From JACDCA01 sp963810305 (GTDB lineage: Bacteria; Acidobacteriota; Vicinamibacteria; Vicinamibacterales; 2-12-FULL-66-21), in assembly GCA_963810305.1 (NCBI GenBank), contig CAWEMY010000011.1, forward strand, positions 558,001-622,000: a stretch of 64,000 nucleotides of DNA, read 5' to 3'. Below, piece after piece: positions 27,574-34,930 of this stretch; positions within the stretch are counted from its first letter, which is position 1; the number at the start of each line of letters is the position of its first letter. The notes beneath the pieces were generated by a model. The model made no database searches. It was not told where the DNA came from and saw only the letters and a program-made list of their open reading frames with translations. The translations under genes and the position numbers were made by a program.

Positions 27574-28643
27574 ACGCGCGCCTGGAGGATCTCGGCTGGA
27601 CTGACCGTTTCGCCGAGGCGTTCGCACCCTTTGCCGCCGACAACCGCCGGCCCGGGCGCATCGTCCTCGAGCACACGCACATCTATAGAGTCGCAACGGG
27701 CGATCAGGAGTGTCTTGCCAGGGTGTCCGGGCGGCTCCGCCACCACGCCGGATCGCGACCCGACTACCCAGCCGTCGGTGACTGGGTTGTCGTCGAACCG
27801 GTAGATGACGGGGATGCGCGTATCCATGCGGTCCTCCCGCGCTTCAGTCGGTTCTCGCGGCGTGCCGCCGGGGATGTGACAGAAGAGCAGATCGTTGCGG
27901 CGAACATCGATGTTGTGTTTCTCGTCGGCGGGCTCGATGGAGATTTCAATCCGCGCCGGCTCGAACGCTATCTCGTCGTGGCGTGGGAGAGCGGCGCGCT
28001 GCCGGTGATCGTGCTCAACAAGGCGGATCTCGTCGACGATCCAGGACGACACGTGGCCGAGGTGGAGGCGAGCGCTCCGGGAGTCGCGGTCCACGCGGTG
28101 TCGGCCAGGCAGCCCGAGACGCTCGATGCCTTGCGCTCTCATCTCGGTCGCGGCAGAACCGCGGCGCTGCTCGGTTCGTCGGGCGTCGGCAAGTCGACGA
28201 TCGTGAACCGGCTCGTGGGGCACGATCTGATGCGGACCCACGAGGTGCGGATCTCGGACAGCCGCGGCCGACACACGAGCACGGCACGCCAGCTCGTCGT
28301 CCTCGGCGAAGACGGCATTCTCATCGACACGCCCGGCATGCGCGAGCTTCAGCTCTGGGACGGCGGCGAAGCGCTCGGGGACGCGTTCGCAGATGTCACT
28401 GAGCTCGCCGCGAGCTGCCGGTTCCGCGATTGCCGGCATGTCTCGGAGCCCGGGTGCGCCGTCCGGGCCGCCGTGAAGCGCGGAGAGATTTCAACCGGAC
28501 GCTTCGAGAGTTACGCCAAGCTTGCCGCCGAGCGGGCGCACCAGCAGCGGCAGCTCGACGACCGCGCCATGCTCGACGAGAAGCGACGGACGAAAACGCT
28601 GACCAAGGCGCTCAACAAGCACCTCAAAGACAAAGGGCGTTGA
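27570..28643 (+). CDS. rsgA: Ribosome small subunit-dependent GTPase RsgA
   Basis: This circularly permuted GTPase matures the 30S subunit. Motif order is G4 NKAD, then G1 GSSGVGKST, then G3 DTPGM, as expected. An OB-like N-terminal domain and a C-terminal zinc knuckle (CRFRDCRHVSEPGC) flank the GTPase domain, followed by a basic tail (KRRTKTLTKALNKHLKDK). ATG 27570 overlaps the debranching enzyme stop (ATGA), which also supports this start. 357 residues, normal length. Confidence 0.94.
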   Translation: MNARLEDLGWTDRFAEAFAPFAADNRRPGRIVLEHTHIYRVATGDQECLARVSGRLRHHAGSRPDYPAVGDWVVVEPVDDGDARIHAVLPRFSRFSRRAAGDVTEEQIVAANIDVVFLVGGLDGDFNPRRLERYLVVAWESGALPVIVLNKADLVDDPGRHVAEVEASAPGVAVHAVSARQPETLDALRSHLGRGRTAALLGSSGVGKSTIVNRLVGHDLMRTHEVRISDSRGRHTSTARQLVVLGEDGILIDTPGMRELQLWDGGEALGDAFADVTELAASCRFRDCRHVSEPGCAVRAAVKRGEISTGRFESYAKLAAERAHQQRQLDDRAMLDEKRRTKTLTKALNKHLKDKGR

Positions 28644-28870
28644 TTGTGGATTGGTGACTGACGAGTGGCGATTGGCGGATTGACGATTGGCGATTGGATT
28701 GGCGATTGGAGCGATTGGCGACTTGTGCACAACACTCACCCAATCCCCAATCGGCAGTCCGTCAATCCGCAATCCACAATCTCCAATCCGTAATTCGCCA
28801 ATCGCCAATCTACAGTCGCCAATCAGGAACCACCCACCGCCCGGAACCCGCCATTCGCCGGAACCCCTGA
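28642..28870. repeat. Inverted heptamer array G, unit GATTGGC (largest in the window)
   Basis: The left block (about 28643-28722) carries roughly a dozen copies of GATTGGC and variants, with occasional 5-, 8- or 9-nt units. A spacer of about 18 nt (TTGTGCACAACA region) follows. The right block (about 28739-28827) has about ten reverse-complement copies (CAATCCG, CAATCGC). A looser GGAACCC-type tail runs to about 28870. The block starts within two bases of the rsgA stop and ends about 35 bases before the ABC ATPase start. Confidence 0.88.
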
Positions 28871-28906
28871 ACCCATCTCCGATTCGCGCGTAGTCTATGC
28901 GCGAGG

Positions 28907-29848
28907 ATGGCGATGGATGTGTTGCTGGTCAGGGATGCAAGAAAGAAGTTCGCGGCAGTCACTGCCCTGGATGGCGCGAGCTTCGAGCTTCGGCAGGGAG
29001 AGCTGCTCGCCCTGCTCGGCCCCAACGGCGCAGGGAAGACGACGCTCATCCGGGCCGTTGCCGGACGGGTGAAGCTGGACGGGGGAGAGATCCGGCTATT
29101 CGATCGCGTCCTTACGTGGGGACGCACGCCGCCGGAGCTGGGCATCGTCCCGCAGGAGATCGCGCTGTATCCGCTGCTCACGGCGCGCGAAAACCTGGAG
29201 ATCTTCGGAAGGTTGCAGGGTCTCTCCGGCGCCGGACTTTCGAGCAATGTCCAGTGGGCGCTCGAGCGCACCGCGCTGGTCGATCGACAGAACGACGCCG
29301 TCAATCAGTTCTCCGGCGGCATGCGGCGGCGATTGAACATCGCGTGCGGCGTCGTCCATAAACCACGCGTCGTCCTCCTCGATGAGCCGACCGTCGGCGT
29401 GGACCCGCAAAGTCGCGATCGTATTTACGACATGCTCGGCGAGCTGGCGAGCGAGGGCGTCTCGCTGCTGCTGACTACTCACCACCTGGAAGAAGCGGAA
29501 GCGCGCTGCTCCCGGACTGTGATCATCGACCACGGTCGCGTCATCGCCGCCGGCACGCTGCACGAACTGGTGGAGCAGACGGTCGGACGCCACAGGCTGG
29601 TCACGCTTCGCCTGGACGGACCGGTGAATGGTGCCGCAGCCTCGCTGACTGACGGCAGCGGGGGCGTCGAAGTCGATGCGGAGGATCGGCGGGTGCTCCG
29701 CGCGAAGATGCGGGACGTCGCTGTCGATCTGCCGCCCCTGCTCGAACGCATTCGCCAGACCGGCCACATGGTGGATGACGTCGAAGTGCGCGGGCCGAGT
29801 CTCCAGAGCGTTTTCATCCATCTCACCGGCAGGGAGCTACGCGAATGA
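28907..29848 (+). CDS. ABC-2 type transporter ATP-binding protein
   Basis: The 313-residue ATPase has Walker A GPNGAGKTT, signature QFSGGMRRRLNIACG, Walker B VVLLDEPTVGVDP and H-loop TTHH. The C-terminal 85-residue extension is typical of DrrA/CcmA-like exporters. It overlaps its permease by four bases (29845-29848). Substrate unknown. Confidence 0.92.
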   Translation: MAMDVLLVRDARKKFAAVTALDGASFELRQGELLALLGPNGAGKTTLIRAVAGRVKLDGGEIRLFDRVLTWGRTPPELGIVPQEIALYPLLTARENLEIFGRLQGLSGAGLSSNVQWALERTALVDRQNDAVNQFSGGMRRRLNIACGVVHKPRVVLLDEPTVGVDPQSRDRIYDMLGELASEGVSLLLTTHHLEEAEARCSRTVIIDHGRVIAAGTLHELVEQTVGRHRLVTLRLDGPVNGAAASLTDGSGGVEVDAEDRRVLRAKMRDVAVDLPPLLERIRQTGHMVDDVEVRGPSLQSVFIHLTGRELRE

Positions 29849-31116
29849 TCCTCACGATCCTCAAGCTTGGCTGGCTCAACCTGCGGCGCGACCGTGTCGC
29901 TCAGTCGCTCACGTTCGCGCTGCCGATCGTGTTCTTCTCGATCTTTGCTTCGGTCTTTGGCGGGCAGGGATCCGGCACCTCACGCATCCGCATCGCCGTG
30001 GTCGACGAGGACCACTCGGATCTGAGCAGCCGAATCATCGAGGGATTGAAGAAGGAGACGGGGCTCCGTGTTCGCACCGGCGTGAACGACGATGGGACCG
30101 GAACTCTGGACCGCGTCGGCGGCGAAAAGCTGGTACGTGAGGGTGACGTACCGGTCACGGTGGTGATTCCGCGCGGCCTGGGCGCCAACTTCGCATCGAG
30201 CGGTTTCGGTGGCGGCGGCCCTTCGATCGAGCTGCTGGCAGACGTGTCCGACAAGATCGCGCCGCAGATGGTCCTCGGTCTCATTCAAAAGGTAACGATG
30301 ACCGTTGCGCCGGATTTGATGATGCAGGGAGGGCTGAGCCAGTTCGAAAAGCATGCGGGAGCATTGACCGACCAGCAGCGGACTGCGGTCGAGGCATGGC
30401 TGCCGACGTTGAAACAGCAATCGACCAGCACCGCGACGCCGAGCGATGGGGCCGCGCCAATGGGTGTGGGTGTGAAAGTCGTGGACGTGATGGCCAGCAC
30501 CAGCCGGCGTGGATCGCTCGTTTCTTTCTATGCGGCAGGTATCGGCGTGATGTTCCTCCTCTTCTCCGCGGTCGGCGGCGCCGGCGCCGCTCTTCTCGAA
30601 GAGATCGAGGCGGGCACGTTCGAGCGCGTGCTCTCGACACGCATCGGCATGACCGGCCTGCTACTGGGCAAGTGGCTGTTTCTCGTACTCATCGGCGCGG
30701 CGCAGCTCGTCGTGATGTTTCTCTGGGGCGCGCTAGTGTTCAAGCTGCCCTTGTTTTCGCATCTCGGGGGCTTCGCAGTAATGACGGCGATTACCGCTGC
30801 CGCGGCCGCTGCTCTGGGGCTGGTGCTCGCGACCCTCGCAAAGAGCCGCGGACAGCTCCAGGGGTTTTCGACGATCCTGATCCTGACGATGTCGGCGCTC
30901 GGGGGCAGCATGTTTCCGCGCTTCTTGATGACCGAGACGATGCAGAAGTTTGGCCTGCTGACGTTCAACGGCTGGGCGCTCGACGGTTATCTCAAGGTGT
31001 TCTGGCGCGAACTGCCGATCCTGCAACTGTGGCCGCAGGTGCTCGTGCTGTTGATCCTCACAGTTGTTTTCCTGTCACTGGCCCGGGTTCTCGCAAGAAG
31101 GTGGGAGAGCGCGTAG
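29845..31116 (+). CDS. ABC-2 type permease
   Basis: The 423-residue permease has one N-terminal membrane helix (about 18-38), a large periplasmic domain (about 45-220) and five or six further helices (FYAAGIGVMFLLFSAVGGAG; LLLGKWLFLVLIGAAQLVVMF; LILTMSALGGSMFPRFLM). This is the YhhJ/NatB-like export permease layout. It would pair with the ATPase immediately upstream. The conserved GGSMFP segment before the last helices supports the family call. Confidence 0.9.
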   Translation: MILTILKLGWLNLRRDRVAQSLTFALPIVFFSIFASVFGGQGSGTSRIRIAVVDEDHSDLSSRIIEGLKKETGLRVRTGVNDDGTGTLDRVGGEKLVREGDVPVTVVIPRGLGANFASSGFGGGGPSIELLADVSDKIAPQMVLGLIQKVTMTVAPDLMMQGGLSQFEKHAGALTDQQRTAVEAWLPTLKQQSTSTATPSDGAAPMGVGVKVVDVMASTSRRGSLVSFYAAGIGVMFLLFSAVGGAGAALLEEIEAGTFERVLSTRIGMTGLLLGKWLFLVLIGAAQLVVMFLWGALVFKLPLFSHLGGFAVMTAITAAAAAALGLVLATLAKSRGQLQGFSTILILTMSALGGSMFPRFLMTETMQKFGLLTFNGWALDGYLKVFWRELPILQLWPQVLVLLILTVVFLSLARVLARRWESA

Positions 31117-31265
31117 TCGCGGGGCGCGGGGCGCAGGGCGCGGGATGCGGGATGCGAGGGCGCGGGATGCGGGATGCGGGATGCGGAATGCGATAGGCGT
31201 AGTCCAGGGCTTTAGCCGCTGGAAGCTGATGGCTGGAAGCTGATGGCTGGAAGCTGATAGCTTTT
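31116..31265. repeat. Composite array H: GGGATGC heptamers, a GTAG hairpin, then GCTGGAA/GCTGATG heptamers
   Basis: GGGATGC/GGGGCGC heptamers repeat about eleven times from 31118 to 31196. A GTAG (31199-31202) and a hairpin (TCCAG ... CTGGA with inner GGC-TTTA-GCC, to about 31223) follow. The alternating heptamers GCTGGAA and GCTGATG then repeat three times each up to 31262. The second unit is the reverse complement of the unit in array F. The whole block separates the ABC permease from the nitrilase-family gene. Confidence 0.82.
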
Positions 31266-31269
31266 ATGG

Positions 31270-32109
31270 ATGCGCATCGCGCTGATCCAGCAACGGGCGA
31301 CCCCAGACAAGGTGGCGAACGTCGTCCGCGGGCTTGCTGCCGTCGACGAGGCGGCGCGGGCTGGGGCGGAGCTCGTGACCTTTGCGGAACTGGCCTTCGA
31401 GCGATTCCACCCGCAGCGCCCTTCTGACGGGAATCCGCAGAGACTCGCCGAAAACATTCCAGGCCCGACCACCGACGCGTTCGCACGCAAAGCACGCGAA
31501 CTCGGTGTCGTCATCGTCCTCAACCTGTACGAGCGCGATGGCGAGCGTGCCTATGACACTTCGCCCGTCATCGATGCCGACGGCTCTCTCCTCGGCCGGA
31601 CCCGCATGGTTCACATCACCGACTACCCCTGCTTCCATGAGCAGGGGTATTACTCGCCGGGTGACACCGGCGCTCCCGTGTATCGCACGCGTGCGGGCTC
31701 GGTCGGCGTCGCCATCTGCTACGACCGGCACTATCCGGAGTACATGCGCGCACTCGCCCTCGGCGGGGCGGATCTGGTGGTCGTGCCGCAGGCCGGCAGC
31801 GTCGGCGAGTGGCCCGACGGCCTGTACGAAGGGGAGATGCAGGTCGCGGCGTTTCAGAATGGTTACTTCGTTGCGTTGTGCAACCGTGTTGGCGAGGAGG
31901 ACTGTCTCACGTTCGCGGGGGAGTCCTTCGTGTGTGCCCCTGATGGCCGCGTGATTGCGCGCGCTCCCGGGCTGAACGACTCAATTCTTCTCGCCGACCT
32001 CGACCTTGCCGAGAATGCCGCCTCCCATGCCCGCCGGTTGTTTCTGCAGCATCGGCGTCCGGAGCTCTATGCCGGGTGGGTGGGTCAGTCAGGCGTGATG
32101 CATCCATGA
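31270..32109 (+). CDS. Nitrilase-superfamily carbon-nitrogen hydrolase lacking the usual catalytic lysine
   Basis: The 279-residue protein has the nitrilase alpha-beta-beta-alpha fold with the catalytic Glu40 (TFAELAF) and nucleophile Cys150 (GVAICYDRHYPEYMR). The position of the catalytic Lys, two residues before the conserved His (family YRKxH), is Met113 (GRTRMVHITDY). Similarity is closest to N-carbamoylputrescine amidase-like enzymes. Activity may be altered or another lysine may serve. It is the first gene of an overlapping pair with the lipocalin-like protein. Confidence 0.8.
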   Translation: MRIALIQQRATPDKVANVVRGLAAVDEAARAGAELVTFAELAFERFHPQRPSDGNPQRLAENIPGPTTDAFARKARELGVVIVLNLYERDGERAYDTSPVIDADGSLLGRTRMVHITDYPCFHEQGYYSPGDTGAPVYRTRAGSVGVAICYDRHYPEYMRALALGGADLVVVPQAGSVGEWPDGLYEGEMQVAAFQNGYFVALCNRVGEEDCLTFAGESFVCAPDGRVIARAPGLNDSILLADLDLAENAASHARRLFLQHRRPELYAGWVGQSGVMHP

Positions 32110-32519
32110 AACAGCTGGTTGGGAACTGGACCCTGCTTTCGTACGTGACCGAAAACCCCGACGGCTCGCGCGGCAAGCCATATGGCGATGCCGTCGGCCG
32201 TCTGAGTTACGACGAGCATGGCCACATGGCCGGACAGGTGATGCGGCCTGGGCGATCTAACGTTGCCCCCGGTGACTGGCAGGCACAGCAAGTGAGAAGC
32301 GCCTATGCCGGATACATCGCGTACTTCGGCACTTACGAGGTCAACGATGCAGGCGACACCGTCGTGCATCGTGTCGACGGCGCGCTCAACCCGGGCTGGG
32401 TTGGCGGAGTACAGGTGCGGCAACTGAGGTTCGATGGTGATCTTCTGATCCTTTCCACCCAGGTGGCCAAGGCGGGGGCTCTCGTGAATCACGTGCTGAC
32501 GTGGCGAAAGCTCCCCTGA
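32106..32519 (+). CDS. Lipocalin-like domain protein
   Basis: The 137-residue protein starts MKQLVGNWTLLSY and contains GRLSYDEHGHMAGQVM, YFGTYEVND and HRVDGALNPGWVG. These are hallmarks of the small lipocalin-like family (Lipocalin_5 type) of unknown function. There is no signal peptide, so it is probably cytoplasmic. ATG 32106 overlaps the preceding stop (ATGA), indicating coupling with the nitrilase-family enzyme. Confidence 0.85.
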   Translation: MKQLVGNWTLLSYVTENPDGSRGKPYGDAVGRLSYDEHGHMAGQVMRPGRSNVAPGDWQAQQVRSAYAGYIAYFGTYEVNDAGDTVVHRVDGALNPGWVGGVQVRQLRFDGDLLILSTQVAKAGALVNHVLTWRKLP

Positions 32520-32962
32520 GGCGACTCGCGTGGGTGTTCGCCGCGGTTCTTGCCGCGAGCGGCTGCACGGGCGTTGACGCCAGGACCGCCACGTTCGGCA
32601 CGATGACCGAGGCGCGTCCGGCGATCGAACAGGGCTGGATTCCAGAGGGGCTTCCATCACGTTCCTACGAATTGCGTGCGGCCTACGTCCCTGACAGCTG
32701 GCAGCGATGGGGCATCATCAACTTTCCCGCGGAGTCGTCGGTGGAGCTGCGAGGCTCGCTCGAGCCCACGGAGATCTCGCTCGCCGGCGTCCGGTGCGAC
32801 ATACCGGGACGCATCGAATGGTGGCCGGTGCAATTGAGACAGCAGCTCGACGCGGAGCGCATCGCCGCGACCGGCGCGAAGGCGTACCGCAGTCGCAGCG
32901 GCAATCTGATCTGGGTCGTCAACTGGACGCAGGGACGCGCCTATTACTGGTCCACGCGGTAA
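32501..32962 (+). CDS. Putative lipoprotein of unknown function
   Basis: The 153-residue protein has a basic start, a hydrophobic stretch and a lipobox LAASGC (about 17-22), predicting a lipid-anchored envelope protein. The mature part has no recognised motif; Trp/Arg-rich strands (GRIEWWPVQLR, NLIWVVNWTQGRAYYW) suggest a small beta domain. GTG 32501 overlaps the lipocalin-like gene by 19 bases. GTG is supported only by the signal peptide. Confidence 0.65.
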   Translation: MAKAPLRRLAWVFAAVLAASGCTGVDARTATFGTMTEARPAIEQGWIPEGLPSRSYELRAAYVPDSWQRWGIINFPAESSVELRGSLEPTEISLAGVRCDIPGRIEWWPVQLRQQLDAERIAATGAKAYRSRSGNLIWVVNWTQGRAYYWSTR

Positions 32963-32999
32963 TATGGTCGAGACGCCAGCCCCACCGGAGAAAAACTGA

Positions 33000-34919
33000 G
33001 TGCGCATCATCGCCGCGGCCGCTACGGCGGCGCTACTTTCAGGTTCGGCACCGACGCCTCTTCACTCGCAGCAGACGCAGCCGCCTCCCGCGTTCAAGAG
33101 CGGTGTCGATCTGCTCACTCTGCAAACGAGTGTCCTCGACAAGGACGGCCGCCCGATCACTGATCTCACGCCCGCTGACTTTACGGTGACCGTGGCGGGA
33201 AAGCCGCGCAAGGTGCTGTTCGCTCGTTTCCGCGGCGCGGCGGCTTCGGGTAGTGGCGGCACCGGATCGCCGACCGCGGTTCCAGCATCTCCAGCGGCGC
33301 ATGCCGACAGCACCGCAACCGCTGGCGGCCGCCTGATCATGTTCGTAGTGGATCGGGATTCGATCAGAAGGGGATCGGAGAAGGCTCTGCTCGAGTCGTC
33401 CACCGCCATTCTTGACGCGCTGTCCCCTGCGGATGCGGTTGGGGTGTTGAGCATTCCCGTCGGTGGAGTCGATCCGACGCGCGATCATGCACGGGTACGC
33501 GATGAACTGAAGAAGATTGCCGGCACGCAGCCAACTCCCGTTGGCGGCGTCAAGGACCGGAGTCTTGCGTGGGATGAGGCGCTGGCGTTCGAGCGCGGGG
33601 ACCAGACCACGATGAAGACAGTGATCGAACGCGAATGCTTAGGCAGCAACAGGATCGCCAGCTGCCCGCAGGATCTCGAGGTCCAGGCGCGGACGTTGCT
33701 TGCCGCGGGCCGGGGTCACGCACGAACGGTTCTTCAATCAATCGAGGGCATGCTGAAGGCGCTCAAGCCCGTCCGCGGGCCGAAGTACATCGTCCAGATC
33801 TCTGGCGGTCAGGCGTTCGACCAGGAGATCCTCATCCACTACAACGACTTCGCGAGAGCGGCCGCGGCCGCCCGGATCACGTTGTATGCCGTGCATGTGG
33901 ATCAACCGGATTCGGACGTAGCGGATCGCCGTACTGTCCCCTCTGAATTCGGCGGCAGGGATCTTTCGGTCGGATTGACGACGATGACGGGTATGACCGG
34001 CGGCGCGTATTACGCCGGTGTCGGCCGCGCGACAGGTGTGTTCGACCGGATCAAGACCGAAATCGCCAACGACTACGAAATCGGGCTCGAAACCCTTCCC
34101 GCCGACGCGGACGGAAAAATGCGTGATGTGGACGTCAAGGTGAATCGCCCTGGCGTGTCAATACGCACGCGCCGCCAGGTACTGCTGGCAAAGGACGAGA
34201 CGGCGTCCAAGGATCCGCTGTTGACCCTGCTGTCGCAGCCTACCGACATCGCGGATCTGCCGATCGCGGTAGCGTCCTACACGACGCGCGGTGAAGAGCC
34301 GGCGTCCCTGCGCGTGCTGCTCTCGGCTGAATTCGGCGCGCCGATCGCGGACTGGGCTTTCGCCGTGTTCGATCGCAACAAGGTAATGGCCGATGGACGG
34401 CAGCAGTCCACCGATGAAGTCGGCAAGCGCATTCTGACCACATCTCTTCAGCTTGCGCCCGGACGCTATCGGATCCGCATTGCCGCGACAGCCTCTGATG
34501 GCCGGGCCGGCGTGATCGACGCGCCGCTGCCCGTCGGCCTTCGCGCGGCGGGGCCGCTGCAGTTGAGCGACGTCATCCTCGGCACCGCTGTCAGCGGCCG
34601 GATTCAGCCGCTGAGGCGCATCGTTGCCGGCCAGCGCCTTGCGGCTCTGCTCGAGATCGTCTCCGCGGATGTGGCGGCGCTCGAGAAAACCCGCGTCGCC
34701 ATGGAGATCCTGCCCGAGGGCGCTTCGGAACCGATCCGGCGGGTGCTCATGGCCGCGCGCAGCGGTACGTCCTCGGTCGTCGTCCTGGCCGAGGCGCAGA
34801 TCGACACGACGGCGCTGCCGCCCGGACGCTACACCGCGAGCGCCATCGCGCTGATCGACGCCCAGCCGGTCGGCCGCGTCAGCCGTGCCTTTGAAGTTGT
34901 CGCCGATACCGCCAAATGA
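33000..34919 (+). CDS. Secreted VWFA-related domain protein (tandem copy 1)
   Basis: The 639-residue protein has a signal peptide, the N-terminal strand motif SGVDLLTLQTSVLDKDGRPI, and a VWFA-like domain (LIMFVVDRDS, KYIVQISGGQAFD). A large beta-rich C-terminal part follows with PGRYTASAIALIDAQPVGRVSRAFEV. The MIDAS motif is degenerate (DRDSI instead of DxSxS), so metal binding is uncertain. It starts at GTG 33000 and is followed directly by a paralogue of the same layout. Confidence 0.8.
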   Translation: MRIIAAAATAALLSGSAPTPLHSQQTQPPPAFKSGVDLLTLQTSVLDKDGRPITDLTPADFTVTVAGKPRKVLFARFRGAAASGSGGTGSPTAVPASPAAHADSTATAGGRLIMFVVDRDSIRRGSEKALLESSTAILDALSPADAVGVLSIPVGGVDPTRDHARVRDELKKIAGTQPTPVGGVKDRSLAWDEALAFERGDQTTMKTVIERECLGSNRIASCPQDLEVQARTLLAAGRGHARTVLQSIEGMLKALKPVRGPKYIVQISGGQAFDQEILIHYNDFARAAAAARITLYAVHVDQPDSDVADRRTVPSEFGGRDLSVGLTTMTGMTGGAYYAGVGRATGVFDRIKTEIANDYEIGLETLPADADGKMRDVDVKVNRPGVSIRTRRQVLLAKDETASKDPLLTLLSQPTDIADLPIAVASYTTRGEEPASLRVLLSAEFGAPIADWAFAVFDRNKVMADGRQQSTDEVGKRILTTSLQLAPGRYRIRIAATASDGRAGVIDAPLPVGLRAAGPLQLSDVILGTAVSGRIQPLRRIVAGQRLAALLEIVSADVAALEKTRVAMEILPEGASEPIRRVLMAARSGTSSVVVLAEAQIDTTALPPGRYTASAIALIDAQPVGRVSRAFEVVADTAK

Positions 34920-34930
34920 GGGAGGCCAGC

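Noticed and set aside
16402..28870. Heptamer arrays considered as CRISPR arrays
   Set aside because: Units are 7-8 nt with no unique spacers of constant length, and no cas genes are present.
28640..28893. Small frames within array G with Ile-Gly-Asp and Asn-Pro-Gln-Ser repeats
   Set aside because: They are translations of the 7-nt repeat, have no ribosome-binding site and appear on both strands equally.
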